A stretch of DNA of 64,000 bases from Lucifuga dentata (GCA_014773175.1 VXCM01000244.1:33748-97747); one strand, 5' to 3'. Shown: positions 9,442 to 23,449, counted from the stretch's first letter. Numbers and translations are program-made. Notes: generated from the letters alone by a model not told the origin.

Positions 9442-12400
9442 AGTTAACCATCTGGCTTGATCTAGTCCACAACATCAGACACCTTCCAATCTTCCCCATC
9501 CATGAAACCACAATCTTCCCTATCCTCTGCCTCTTGCTGACCTTGAACAAATTCTTCACTCACTCGTGGACACTTTGGAGTCTTTCAATGGACTCTCTTC
9601 ACTGAACCAACTTACGGATGTTTTGAGATTTTCTTGTGGATTTACAACATCATTGTGGACTTTAATCCATTGATCCATTTGATCCATTTGCTGGATCATG
9701 GCTTCATTGTTGTATTAAGTATTTTCCTCAATTTACAGCTTTGTTTTCTTTCTTTATAGCTGTCTTTGTAATTGAACGTAAGGCTTTTATTGCACAGCTC
9801 CATGTTGAAGCAGAGGGGATCTCTCTTTCAATTGCCTAAGTTTTTGCTCGTCTTCCTCAGCCTTCTGAGACACTGTATGCGTTTATTGGGTTATGGAAAT
9901 AAAGTTGGACTAGTATTGCTGACAAAATAGTATTAATTGATCAAATTAATCAACAAATTGAGTTTCAAAAAGATGATTGTGATGCAACATGAAACTGCTA
10001 CAGCTGTTATTGCAACGCCACATCAGATGTGATTTTAATTCCAGTATTTTAAGAATTTTATGTTATACTCTCACTTCCTACCTGTCTTTAGGCTACTCTC
10101 ATTTATACCATTTACATGAATGACATTGAAAAGCTCAGTCACACTAAAATAAACATTTTGAATGGCTGTTAGATAATTCTTTGTCCTAAAATGAGTGCTG
10201 CCCTTTATTTTTGTTCGCAGGTTGAGGCATTACCTTGGAAGGATGAAGCATGAGTGAGATTTTATCTTGGTGCTGTGGACACTAGAAATGCCTTTCGGTG
10301 GGCTTACAAACCCAAGGTACACATACACACTCATAAGGACAAACATGCACATGCGCCTTTCACAGAGAAAGACAAAGAGTAATTCAGACTCGTTAGTATG
10401 CATGCTTGCTGCTGTCACTCGCTCTCAAGGACGTTGTCTGTCTTTGGGGGAGAAAGTAGATGGAGGTCTGCCTCTGTATATTCATGTGGTCATGGATGTG
10501 TGTGTGTGTCTCTGTGTGTGCGTCTTAGTGATACTTTTCACATTGTAAAGCAGCTATATCTGCCTTTTAGTATTGCTGCAGAAGCCATTAAGTGGCAGGG
10601 CAGTAAAAGCCAACATTACCAAGTTGGAACCAAAACCTCCTGTCATGAGTATGCGCTTCTGTATTTTGTATTCTGTGTGCGCACATGCACATTAGCTTGT
10701 ACATGGTTTCAAAAGACCAGACAGCATTTATTAAGCCCGAGTACCATCAGACACTTTTAAATGGCCACTAACAACCCACACAGGTTATTTATCTGACACA
10801 GAAAATGAACAGAACAAAGATCAGCACAAGCTAACATCTGTGTATTCATACACAAACAAAACTAAAGCCACAACTTTTGAATTCATTAACAAAGACCAAG
10901 GTTTGTTAAACCCTTTGTTTGAAAGCAAAAAGCACATATCGCTCTTTGTTTGGGTCAACAAATGTTGGTTACTGGTCCTCTTCCTTTTGTGGAGAGATGC
11001 AACTAGTATTTATACTGAGTAGTTGTTTACTTGGAAACCCATTATGAAGTTGTCCTTGGAACAAAAATACTATTAGGTGTATCTTAAGAGTGAAAAATTA
11101 TGTGTCACTTGCATAGTTCAGAAATAGACCGCACACATGAAAGAACAACATCAACACCACCAAACGTAGACTATTTATCACTACCCTTGCAGGGAACACA
11201 ATCAATTACCACGGCTCTGCTAATAATTGGATGCACCTTTTTATTTATATATATTTTTGTTTGTCTAGTAATATTTTAGTGCTTCATCTGTCCACCTACC
11301 TCTGGCTTTTGCCTGCTAATGGCATCCCCATGTGTCAGAGAGAACGTGTTGTGGGGCATCACAGAGCCCAATCTAATACCATGTACCNCCCCCCCAAGCA
11401 ACGTAACACTGTCTTCCAAAGAGAACTTAATTCCAAGCCACCATAAATCTAACCCTGGCACGAAGACTCGCACAAGCACACACATGCACGCACATCTGCA
11501 CGTGCACATACACACACACACACACACAATCTTGATCTTAGCTTAAGTGAGCAATTGATACTCAGAGTTTTTCTTATCAGGGATGAACAGACTAGAGAAG
11601 AGAACAGAACAAAGGGAGAGAAGCAGGGAGAAGAAAGGAGAACAAACTGTGAAGAAAAGAAGAAAGATGAATGAAAAGAATTATTCGTTCTTACCCTTCC
11701 TTAAAATGAGGGTTTTGGACATTTCACAAGGGGCAAGACGTGTATGCTGTGCAGAGACAAAAACTGTGTCCAAGGCTTTGACCTACATGTTTCTGATGTG
11801 TATGTAAGTGCGTTTGTGTTGGACTTGCATAGTGGAGCTGCCTAGAATCTTGATCTCCAGCATTTCCCTTGTCTTTAATTAGTAATGTTTTCATCTCTCT
11901 ATCAAATGTCTGGGCTTAAATAAAGCCCTCTGAAGTGAGCCATAAAAGTGAAATCCTTTTGTATACCCTTTACTCCTCTCAATCCAACAGAGAATCATAA
12001 AGTGTAGGGCAGGGGACTGAGGAAAAGAAAAGGAAAGTGGGGAAGAAAACTAGCGGGAAGGGATTGAGAAAATGTGAGAAAGACTGAGAGAAAGGGAGAT
12101 CCCAGCCTGGGGCCAAAGTATTGAACTACCTCAGATTGCTGAGTGGAGGTTCTCATGGGTAATTATACAAGAGCACACTTTTTTTTTTATTGTTTTCCTC
12201 CTCCCCATCCCCCTGTATATCTAATAGCTGGGATTGTCAAGCACATTAGAAATAAGTGTAATTATAGAAATTTTACTCTGCCTTATAAAATTTGTGGTAC
12301 AAGTATGTGATATCTTGTCCAATAAAAATACTCAGATACCTACTCTTAACCAGGTACGATTGATCCAACATTTTTTTCCTTGTTCTTTTTATTTGCTTGT

Positions 12401-14401
12401 TTTGAAGCCAAGAAAAGTGTTATTACTTCGCAGACATGCTGCAATGAAATAGCCAAAAGAGAAATAGCCAAAATTCAATTATCACAGGGGTTGAGGTTAG
12501 CGTTTAAGTGGGGTCAAGGGTCTGAGGATAACTTTTACTACAACGGTGTTTGGTTGGAAATGAGTTCAGGTGTTGCAGCTGTGTCATTCTGAGGAGCTGT
12601 TCTCATACCATGGTGCTGAAACTCTTTGAAACATACAGCTCCATTCCTGCAACAGAAAGCCTTAGAACTGTCCAGGAGGATGGTGCTGAAACAGAATTCA
12701 AGCACATCAAGACACATTTCCATAAAGGTTCAAAATATAGTGGTATATTACAGCACAGTATTGTTCAGAGAGACTTGCTGCAGCTTGAGAAACTCAACAC
12801 TTCCTGCAAAAAGTGATAATTAAAGCATTTCAAGGAAGAGAAAGGATTATGCCCCTGAACCTCTGGAGGGGTTTTAGCATGAAGCAGATAAAGGAAGTGC
12901 TGACTTTGCATTACAGCAAACAACAGCAACAACAAATGGAAGTGGATCAGAAAACATGAAAGCCTATTACTAAAGCATGATATATTGAAAACAATATATC
13001 ACTCAAAGAAGAAAAATCAGAAAGAAAAGCCTCCCTCTCTAAGCCTGTCTCAAATAAAGGCTCTCCTCAGTGGAAATAAATAAAGGCCCTGGCCAATATT
13101 TGAGAATTTCTCCTATTTCATCTATTTTGATGGTAAATGAGGTGTCTTATGGAGGTCAAACCACAGCTTGTTTACCACCTTCTTCTACCCACACATAAGA
13201 TGGTTGTGAGCTGACTTACTTGTTGCATCTGGAGTCTCACAGGGGTCTGTTGTTTTTTTGTGGTCACAAAACTGGGTGAGATGCCATGCATTAACAAGTA
13301 GCTGCTCAAAATCTATTTCTAAGGACACACAGCACTAATATAATCTTTCAAAAGCCAATTTTCGTCAATAAAAAATATGATATTCTGTGTTAGCTCATAT
13401 CAAGTTACGCAAGCCCAACAGCAGTCAGTAGGATTGGCATTCTAAAGAAATTGCCTTAAAAACCTTAAAGAATCCTGACTAGTGCATGTCAGGTTAAAAT
13501 CCACCATATTTTATGGCAACAGGTAGGTAGATCCTTATCTATTTCAGAACCTTTTAAATCTGTCAGGTTCGCAAAATAATTCTAGTTCCAAGCCTTAATG
13601 CATGAAAAAGGGTTAAACTGGGACAGCTCTCAGCTTTGGAATATAGGACAGGCATATGCAGTTATAGATCGTCTGTCTCTCTGCAGGCCATCAACTCTGC
13701 CACAAGCCTATTATTAATCCCCAGCAGTTAACTGCATGGGACATATCCAATATAGTGTTAAAACTGAAAATGGGGAAGTGTTCACTCTGCAGTAGTGGAA
13801 CTCTCTTGCTGTCGTTTTATCAGACTCTGACAGACCACAGCATTGGAACAATCCACTGTGGATGCTGCTGAAGTCGGGAGTGCTACATTTCATCCATTTA
13901 AAGTGACTTACAGAACCATAAGAGCATATATTTTAGAAGTGGTGCCCAGTGGGAGTGAAAACATGTTCGTGACTTGGCGTACCTGAGGGGTTACTACCAC
14001 ATGAAGGTCGTCAAAACCTCAAACATGGCACTGCTGGTAATTGTGCATTCTGCCTATCAAGCCAAATGTCCATCAAAACTGTCAAAAATCAGTTGAGTGC
14101 ATACACACTATGTCAGAGGAAAGTTTGACAACTAAAATCCTTGAGTGTATTTAGTTGACCAATCAGCTTGAATTATACCGTGTCGTGGAGAATTTGGCAA
14201 GAGGATGCTTTAGCAGAAAATATCCCAGTAGCCATCCAGCATGCGTGAACTGAGATCTACATTCAGAAAAATAGCATTGGAGGCTGTATGCTCTCAGCAG
14301 AGCTAAAACGTAGTAAAAGAAGCCATTAACATGTGATATTTGGTGGATGCTTACATGCCAAGCAGCTTGCAGTTCAGTGGCTGCATACATTTTCAGCATG
14401 A

Positions 14402-14815
14402 ATGGTCCCAGTGGGAGTTGACCCCATAATACCTCTCAGAACTTCTTCATCCCTACACACCCTCCCGTTCACTGCGATCTTCTTCAGCTGTTCTACTCTC
14501 AGTTCCATCCTTCAGACTCAGCACCATGGGTGCCAGAGCTTTCAGCTGCTCTGCACCCAGACTCTGGAACTCTCTTCAACTACACATCCGTCAGCTGGAC
14601 TCCATCACACAATTCAAATCACAGATTAAAACACACCTGTTCAAAATGGCCTACACTCTGTAAACTGTCGCATGTTTTATCTTTTATCCTCTTTGTCTTC
14701 ATTGTTTTAAATGTTTTTAATTTTGCTGTTTTTGCTGTTTACTGTTAGGTGTCCTTGAGTGCCATGAAAGGCGCCTATAAATAAAATGTATTATTATTAT
14801 TATTATTATTATAAT
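14402..14815 (+). mobile_element. 3' end of an L2/CR1-type LINE with ORF2 C-terminus
   Basis: A decayed non-LTR retrotransposon 3' end. One plus-strand frame reads LRSSSAVLLSVPSF, then GARAFSCSAPRLWNSL, then FKSQIKTHLF, ending at TAA 14661-14663. The pattern RAFS-x3-AP-x-LWNSL-x(n)-FKS-x2-KTHLF is the standard C-terminal tail of fish L2-like reverse transcriptase proteins. It is followed by the usual 3' UTR (AAAGGCGCCTATAAATAAAA) and an (ATT)n tail at 14789-14813. Everything upstream of the C-terminus is missing, consistent with 5' truncation. The annotation frame used by naive ORF callers (14530-14748) is shifted relative to the real one. Confidence 0.85.
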
Positions 14816-15194
14816 ACTAGCAACGCCATCCTTCCCTACAAGATGCACACAGATACAATACTGTTCAACAGTGCTGAAACAGCCAATGAAAAGTTTAGTC
14901 AATTGACAAAAATAGCTGACAGTTTTGATAACTGGTTTATAATTTCATTAATTTATCAAGCAACTATCCACAGATTTGAGGTTTGACTTGGGATTGTTTA
15001 CTGTTGGTCCACCAAATAAGCAATTGTAAGACTTTTGGGCTCTAACACGATATAGGCATTTTTAAAACATTTTACAGACTAATCAATTACTTTACTAATA
15101 AATAAAAAATAATATTATCACTCGTGAAAATAAACACCAGGAGGCCCAATGTTCAATACCTTATTCCTATATTATTTTGTAAAATATACTTAGC
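14816..15194. other. Intergenic spacer between two LINE tails
   Basis: AT-rich sequence with no feature I can support. Confidence 0.6.
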
Positions 15195-15385
15195 ACTCTA
15201 TGCGCTACATTAACGCACATCCTTTGTATATTGTACATCCTTTGTATATTGTACATTTTTTGATCGCGTATTTGTATATATCTTGTATATTTTTTCTTTT
15301 CCTTCCTGAGCACCAAGCACCAGAGCAAATATGTGAAAACCTACTTGGCAATAAATCTGATTCCAACACTTTTAAAAATATTTAG
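15195..15385 (+). mobile_element. 3' end fragment of a second non-LTR retrotransposon
   Basis: Reads through ...GAGCACCAAGCACCAGAGCA and CTACTTGGCAATAAATCTGA, the typical 3' terminus of a fish LINE family whose copies end in CTTGGCAATAAAGCTGATTC repeats. It contains a tandem duplication of a TCCTTTGTATATTGTACA unit near 15230. No coding part remains. Confidence 0.55.
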
Positions 15386-18300
15386 GTGCTATCTCTATTT
15401 GTCTTTATCAGACATGTGACATTCCATCTGTGTGTAAGATGTATTTAAAGGGATTGGTTTCATTAGAAATCATATTGACAACTCTCAGCCATTTGTGCAT
15501 CTGTAATAGTAAACATTTATTTTAGTAGAGGTGGTAAATAATCGTAAACTATTGTTTGGTCTTCTGTATGGGTGACATGACACTAGTAATGTGTATGCTG
15601 AGCTAAAACTTATTTGAAAATTGTGGGGCAAGGAGTATTTCCACTGTTATTTGTCTAACTTATATCCCAGAGGTGCATGTATAAACTATTACCTCCACAA
15701 CATGAGACTTATGTGCATCTCTGCTAAACAGACATGCTGTCTGATGATCGATGTTATGTCAGTGCGCTTGTGCTGAGGACCATTAACACACTCCTCTAAT
15801 GCTCTCTGCCACAGCTCCTCACACGTGCTGGGCATGCTGTGCAAGACTATCCATTCAAAAGCCTGTTATTACATCAAAACTGCTCACTGCACAGACAAAA
15901 CCGATACAGATAACACATACTTTGAATCTAAAATCTCATTGGTACATGCAGTCCTGTCAACAACTCTCCTGTATAAAGTGCAGAAAACAGAAAATTTGCC
16001 TTTATTCTGCATTTATAACAATGCTGAGATGACAACTGGATTTGATTTTGCTATGTTTCCTATTGAACTACATTACATAAACTATTGTTGTAACAACATA
16101 CTGTAGTAAACATTTCTTCATTGCCCACACTAGTGAAAATGAAAAGCACTAAGTATCTCAGTACTTTGTCTACTTGAGCATTTTCAAATTTAGTACACTG
16201 ATAAAGCCAAGTGATCAGACATATCACTAGTACTTCACTCGCTGTGTGATGTACATAAATATCGCCTTCTGTATTACTGCCCTACTCTGAAACTGAAAAG
16301 AGAACTTTCTGCCAGTAAGAAGCATTAGAACCACACACTGTGGCTTGAGCAGAAAAACAGATTGCTCTCTTCTGTTTACTATATGAGCTGAAGTGCAGTG
16401 CTGCCCGTCCATATGCTGTTGTCTCACTGTAATCTATTTTATTCAGTAGGTATAACCAACATATGAGCCACCAGAGCTAGACAAAAACCACCTGGCTTAC
16501 ATGCATACTCACTAACATCATAAGGCATTGCTGTTAGAAAAAAACACCATGTGGATGTAGACGAATCTTTTCAGTTCTGCTTTATTCATTCTGTCTGTGC
16601 TAGATGCTGTGTTACTAACCAAAAATAATGTCATTTAACTCTGGAAAAATCCAACAAAGCCCCACAGGGCTCCAGAACATTTCACAGGGCTTTAGTCTGC
16701 TAAGGATACTACTGATAATTGAATTTTACTCTCACCTTACTGTCTCACTTTAGCTGTAACACATTCTTTCAAAGAAATGTGCCAGGGAAAAGTTGTTCCC
16801 TATCGCCGTGCTGCTGAAAATGTCATTGCAGCTCAGAGATGTCCACCTTGTGTGCACGTAAGAATAGTGCTTTATAAGTAACAGTGTAAAACTTTTCCCA
16901 CCTGGGAGCCATCTCTCTCTTTCTCACACACCCTTTCACTCTTCCTCACCTTAATCGAACTAAAAACATTCTTTCTCTGCATAAACCTCACACACACAGC
17001 AGGGGATAATTTGCCAAGATTGGCACTGAAACATGTCGAACGTGTTGTGCTTCTGCATTGAAAAACTACAATCATATCAGTATGCTGAATGTGCCAGCTA
17101 TATTATATTATGTGCCATAATCACACTATAACATTATTATTTTTTTTTTTTTTTTTTAAACAGACCAAAGAGCAGCATGTGTTCAGCAGCAACCTGCTGT
17201 AAAGCTCAGTTCTGTTGCTCAACACCATGGGTAACTATTCACCTCACGATATAAGAGCAAATACTTTCTAAATGTCCATAATCCCAAACATGAAAATAAG
17301 CATGATCTCCACATTGCTCCACAACAAAATTGCTGTGTAAATGCCTGTGAGCTTCAAGCATATCGAAAAGTCCATATTGATTCATTTTGGGTAGCCTGCT
17401 ATTTCACCTTTGTGCCCCTCCTCTAGCTCTGTGCTACTAAAATGCCATTCCATTCTCTGTAGAATGTCATCACAGCTGGAAACTGTCCTCTGTGATGTTG
17501 ATGAAAATGAGATCATCCAATTTTACAAAGCAATGGTACATTCTCAACTTTCTCCTGGAGCAATGGTAAAATGTTGCTGCTCAGTGTCTCTGAGGTGCTA
17601 GAAACACTTTTGGTCTGTATAATACAGCATAGCAGGTGACTGTTTTCCTATAAGTAATGCTGAAATTTGAAAGTTAACTTCAGTGATTTTTAAAAAACTA
17701 TTTTAAAAAATCTGAATACAAAGATACAATGATTTCGGAGGATAGATCAGGTGGTGTCATCACAGCAGTGTGACTCAAATATAAAACTGATTTACAGCAG
17801 ATCTGTAGCTTGAACTTAATGACTAAAGTGGATAAGATGTGGGCATCCTTACTACATCTCAACTACCTCTCAGTGACAGGATGTCGTTACAGTTACAAGT
17901 TAAAAAACAACCAACGTACAAAACTCTTTAAATGTTCACGTTCCACTAACTTGTAATAATATCCTCAAGGCTTGTTTAGCCACCCCTGTGGATTGTCTTC
18001 TATAAATGTACTGCACATTTCCACTCTCCACCACATTTAATGTGTTACTGGAAGAGATTTCATAAATAATCCAGCCTAAGCCCATCCACAGCAGCAGTGT
18101 TTTAACGCAGCTCGTTCAGATGGTTCTGCTTTCATTGAACTTTGAGAGAAGCAGGCTTTTATTGACACAGGCGATTATTAGAGACAGGGCTTGATTTGTT
18201 AACCCCCTCTGTAAGTGTAGTTACTGTTTTGATTACATTTGATCACATTTTCTTCAAAGGATTACCTGTTTTGCTCCCATATTCTATTGATAATTTGCTG

Positions 18301-20611
18301 TTGCCATTGTCTGATGCAAAGTCAGCTCTTCCTCAATCTGCTTCATGTAAAACACTTGAGGGAGTATAATCCCTTCCTTTCTTTTGAGTGACTTTCCAAA
18401 AATCACTTTTTCCAGCAAGTCTGCCTTTCATGAAAAAACATGTCTCCGTTAAGCATGTAAATATTGGTGGACAAAACATTCAAATCATTCACAGTATACC
18501 GCAGCTCAAAATAACACCACCGCTAATAGTTAACTCAAACTGATCACTATAAACTTAACAAGGTAGCATTTATAACAGAACTGCTGCAATGACTTGCATT
18601 ACATTATGCAAATGTTTCTATTGTATTGGTCAATTATAAGATCATCATGTTTTCTATATAAAATATTTATCTTCAAAGCAACTAACAACTATAACTATTA
18701 GATAAATATCATGGGGTAAAAGGTACAACATTTCTCTCTGAATGATAGTGAGATAGAAGCAAACCACATAGCTGCACAAAATAGAAAGTAAAAGTCCATT
18801 ACAACCGTACCTAAGTATGGCGCTTGAGCAAATATGCTTGTTTCTTTCCACTGAAACTGTTAAACTCTGTAAATAGCAGGCTGCCCCAGCTGTAGCCCAG
18901 ATAAGGCCCACTTTCACTTTCATGTTGCTCAGTCAAACACCCACCCACACACCNACACACACACACACACACATCCCTCCTCCTTCTCCCTCTGCCATCC
19001 TTCAAAGCTCTCCTTCTGACCTTCTGACCAGAGGGCCTTTCATTAGCTGAACATAAGACGGTTCTCAAACAATGTTGTAAGAAGAACTACACAGCTAATA
19101 GGAAACAGAGCTCCTGTATTAGAATTAGCCATTATAGTATAGAGACCATTAACTGAGTTTGAGCCTGTAGGACAAACACAAAAATAAAATGACAGAGAAA
19201 CTACACACTTTGTTTCATTATAAATGGGTTAGCTTGCTGAAGTGACAGTGACCCAGAAAAAAAAAAAAAGGAAATACTGTAAATCATTAAAATGAGCAGG
19301 AATAAGAACTAAGCAGAAAAGGACCAATGACACAAGAGAAAATAAATGATTCTGCCTGTACAGTCAGAGTAAACCAAAACTCATATTAAGCTGACAGCAA
19401 CAAGTAATTGATTATTTGGCAAACTAGAATCAGCTTTGACATTACTCTCAGTTCCTAGGTAGCAGTTTGTCCAGTACTGAAGTCATAAAAATAATCTAAG
19501 AATAATAATAACAAGCACAACAATCTCAAAAATATGCATGAAAATATCTTATGTCTCACCTTCTTATGTTGTGGTTTTATATTCTGATATGGAAAACACA
19601 ACCAAGAAAACTCTTTAAAAAAAATCCTGACTGACTGCTTTTCATCAGCGCTGTGAAGGAAGGTGGTGGGAGGTGAGGAATAAATGATCACACACCCTGT
19701 CCTGTGTATTCACCTGTATTCAGTGCACAGTTTTAAATTAACTACATGGGGGAGTGGGATGGCATTCACGTTGTTTTTCCTCCTGTTCTATTTAAATGTT
19801 TTAGCCAACAAAAGGAATCTCTATGGAGTGAATCTCCATACTCACTCATTGAGAGGGGATATTCATCAAACCCAAACCGCTACTATTCCTCATGTTATTT
19901 ACGATGTAACCCTAACAGGAAACTATTTCATGGAGCTCCTGTGAGAGAAAACCTGATAACTTACTCAAGGGTGTGAGAAACAAATCTTTCAAAGGTTTCT
20001 TCTAATCTTTGGAAACTTACCAAGAACCTGTTCTTACAAAATAAACCTGTGGGAGTAGTTGTCTCCGTGCTTCTCGCTGCCTGCATTTCTCACTCTCTAA
20101 GTCTCACAGATGTTGAGCTTTCTCTCACTCCTCTGACACAGGCATCTACATCAGTCCTGTACCTTATCCCACCCATTACCAAGCAGTTATCCTGAACTAA
20201 ATGAGGAGGTACAGTGTGAACAAATCCAAACGCGAAGCTGAATCAACACACAGGTTGACAGTCTCAAAGATCTTTGAAATTAGGGATGAAGGCTACAAGT
20301 TTCATCTTAAGATGCTCTCCTGCATGTGTTACACACAGTCCCTTCAAATAAACAATTAAATAAATCAGTCTACCAACTTCATCAGTCCTCACCTATTTGT
20401 AAATTGTCCTTGCTTTCTGTGACGTTGCAAATGCAACATAGACTTTATGTCATCAGTCATTTTATCTGCTTTATGCATTCATAATCTTGAATTTATCATG
20501 CCTACAGAGTTATATACACATATGTCTACAAGCATTATACAACATCTCACTCTCTACTCAGCATATCGGTGCAATGAATGTATTGTGGATGCCTGTTGCA
20601 CTACTACTATA
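15386..20611. other. Intergenic sequence, no gene recognised
   Basis: AT-rich DNA with only short low-complexity tracts: poly-T at 17138-17157, an interrupted CA run with N at 18954, and poly-A near 19259-19269. The open frames at 15799-16106, 17410-17601, 18654-18923 and 19684-19976 are short and without recognisable domains. Confidence 0.65.
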
Positions 20612-21090
20612 TATACTCGAGTATAAGCTGAGTTTTTATTACCAAATTTCACACAGCGAATCAGGGGTTCGGCTTACACACGAGAAATTTAAATTTGATC
20701 CTAGAGAACAAAATTTCCAGGGATGGAAATACTACACATTACCACTACCCATGGAAAATAGTTTAAATCATAACTTAGAATGAGATATTTCCTGAAACAT
20801 CTTATCCAGCACATTATGCGGCGGCCAGTAAACACTGTTGTGATTGGTCAATTACGGTAATCAGCTGCTGAAATAAATAGGCGACCATGTTTACCAGTAC
20901 GTGGATTATTTTCAGAAAATCACAAAAATACTATGACAATACCCAGAAAAACAGGTAATTTGCTAAACAAATAAATTGATGGAACAACATCAGGGGGTCG
21001 GCTTATGTACGAGCTTCTTTAAAAATATAAATTTGCAGGTCAAAATCAGGGGGTTGGCTTTTACACTAGATCGGCTTATACTCGAGTATA
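20612..21090. mobile_element. Unclassified inverted-repeat element with CTCGAGTATAAGC ends
   Basis: The left end TATACTCGAGTATAAGC is mirrored by CGGCTTATACTCGAGTATA at 21072-21090. Degenerate copies of a motif like TCAGGGGGTCGGCTTAT recur inside at 20659-20684, 20988-21013 and 21046-21070. This inverted-repeat end with internal GGTCGGCTTA repeats is typical of a non-autonomous DNA transposon. No transposase and no clear target duplication were seen, so the family is left open. The right terminus itself forms a near-perfect 28-bp palindrome. Confidence 0.65.
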
Positions 21091-22654
21091 AGCTGATAAT
21101 AGGACAAGCCAAGTACATGTCTTACAGTATATTACAGATATTGGCTGCTGCAGCCTGCAGTACCTTTGGCCAACAGCAGAGGACTCTTTTCCTGCCATGT
21201 GTCTCAGTTATTCACTTAGTTCAGGTCATACTCTCAATTTTAGGGTAGACAGATGGAGATGAAGAGGGTGCATGACTCTGCATGTAGGGCACAGTCCTTA
21301 CAGCATTCACGCCATCACAACTAATACATTCTGAATACTGTTCTGTGCAACTCTGAAGACATCTGGATGAAAACATGAATTTACTTGATGAGTACAGTCT
21401 CATTAGCTGAAACTGCATAATTTACTTAATGCAAACACTTGCTTGAGTACAGTATTGCACTTGAAGATCTCCTGTCTAACAGTCTATCTGCAACAGTTTA
21501 TAGGTATTACTGAGTGCATGTGTACTTGCTTAAAAACAAGGGGAAAAAAAGTCTATGAACTACTGCTGTACATACAGGAAGAGTCTATGAGGTATTTTAA
21601 AATGGGATACAGACTCACTCACTGGCTACTAATAGACACGTTAAATCTTAATGCTTCAGATCACAAATGGTCAAAGATAACAGAGTTGCTCAATTTTCAC
21701 TTGACAGCAATTGTAAACAGAGGCTCTGTGATGTTATCTAACCTTTTGGCCTGATTGTAAGCAATACATCTGAGAATAACTGACAAATGATTGTGCCAAA
21801 CTGCAAACCCTAATGACAGCAGGAAGTGTTAAGCCTCTCCAAAGCCAATATAAAGTCTACGTGCCCTCCATCCTTTCTTTGTTTGGGTTTGTGACATATA
21901 AAGAGATTGTTTTTTTTTTCTGAAGACCAGCCATTCTTATGACTTCCAGCTTGTGAGACTTGCATGCAAAGAAAGAAGGAACAGCATTATAGATTGAAAT
22001 AAACCCTTATTTGACAGAATGCTTATAGCACTGCAAGCTGTGCTGATAGTTCAGCCTGGGTTTAAAAATCACTACGTCTGTAGCAGTAAAGCCTTGTAAC
22101 TCACCATAAATAATCTCTTTATTTGTATTAACGCTGACAATCTAAATATTACTTCAAATGTAAAATGGCTTTCTTGAATGTAAGGTCAATGAAATCTAAT
22201 TGTGGCAACCAATTTTTAAAAATGCAAGCCATTTTGTTTTTTTTTTAATTCCTAAAAAAAAAAAGTTGACTTGCATTTTTCTTTTCTAACCTGATCATAT
22301 AGATATGCTCACTATAAAATAATATACTGTATCTACATGTGGGAAAGAATTTGGTATCTCATCCACTTCTGCTTTATTTGGGCAACCATGAATCATAATA
22401 CTGCTTCAAAAAATCTTTGCAATATGTGCCAGTAACAGATTAATTTCAGAACAAGGCTATAACACATATGAGCTCAGCCCAACCACAAAAAAGAAGTCAA
22501 AAAGCTGTCAAAGATGTAAATTCTGGTTTTGTGCAACCTCTTTTATCAGACCACTGAAACAACAAACAAAACAACATGATTCTTTAAGATATTTAATCTC
22601 TTCTTGCTTGCAAGATAGAGAAAAAGAAAAGCCAGGATGAGAGAAGGGGACAAC

Positions 22655-22722
22655 AGATGCCTGAGGTTTGGATTTAAACCCACAGATTGTTTGTACCTTT
22701 TCCAACTGAGCCACTAATCACA
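22655..22722 (-). mobile_element. Degenerate tRNA-derived SINE head
   Basis: On the minus strand TGGCTCAGTTGG (22713-22702) matches a pol III A box and GGTTTAAATCC (22680-22670) is a near match to the B box. The 21-nt spacing is shorter than in a real tRNA and no cloverleaf can be drawn, so this is read as an old SINE fragment, not a tRNA gene. Confidence 0.45.
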
Positions 22723-23420
22723 GCAATAGAAGTCAAACCATCTATTAAAGACGACAGCTTTTAAAATGTACTTTCTTGCCTGTTAATAGTTAATGTTGTA
22801 TTTATGTTGAGAATATATTTGCCAACACACAGCAAAATTTGGCTTTCACTTGACACGAACCCATCTTACACAGGTCTTAGAAACAACATCAAGGCCTTGA
22901 TATAAAGACAAAGTATTCTGACAAAATAGGAACCTGTTGAATCACTGCACAAGCACCATTAATTTATCACCTGGTATCCTTTGATTCCTTTGATAATAGT
23001 TGTCAAAAATAAGAAAGCTGTGAGTGAGGATGAGTGTTGGCTTTATAATTTCAAAACTGTAGCACTGCAGGATCCCATCTTCCAGCCCATCTTCCTTTTT
23101 ACTGAGTAATACTGTTCACATACCAACTGTAATTCCTAGAGGACAAGTCCAATCACCTGGGGGAATTTTAGCTGCAAGACTCAGTTGGCTATACATGGAC
23201 TGGCTCAGTGCACTACGAGAACATTAGGGTGAATGGAGAGTGCGCATCAAAGAGAAATACTGGGTCTGGATTTCCGTACAACTCTGCAGAGAATGTAAGA
23301 GCAGCAAAATATGTGTCAATAGTGATGGTAGTAAGGCTTACAGTTTCATGAGATGTGAGGAATCTGAGGATTTGGAGGTGTAAGGGCATTTGGGGAGGTA
23401 TGACTAAGAAAGGCAACAGA

Positions 23421-23449
23421 TTTTTTTTTTTTTTTTNGGGGGGGGGGGG
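23421..23449. repeat. T16-N-G12 homopolymer junction
   Basis: Sixteen T, one N at 23437, then twelve G. The abrupt change at an unresolved base suggests a sequencing or gap-filling problem. Confidence 0.85.

Larger units (their letters stand above)
5301..14401. other. Intergenic sequence, no gene recognised
   Basis: AT-rich sequence between the grid2 promoter and the first LINE tail. It holds the repeat pair 5995/8985, a CA-loop inverted repeat at 7194-7279, short CA tracts (8640-8655, 10498-10521, 11504-11527), a C-run with an N at 11388 and a 10-bp-stem hairpin at 12978-13001. No exon with recognisable protein similarity was seen. The short open frames at 7372-7625, 10230-10760 and 12234-12823 have no family features. 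Confidence 0.7.

Noticed and set aside
12550..12823. 88-residue plus-strand frame (MVGNEFRCCSC...) and overlapping frame
   Set aside because: No domain recognised and no supporting splice or promoter signal; possibly old repeat DNA.
22655..22722. Functional tRNA gene on the minus strand
   Set aside because: A and B boxes are present, but the spacing is too short and no acceptor stem or anticodon arm can be formed.
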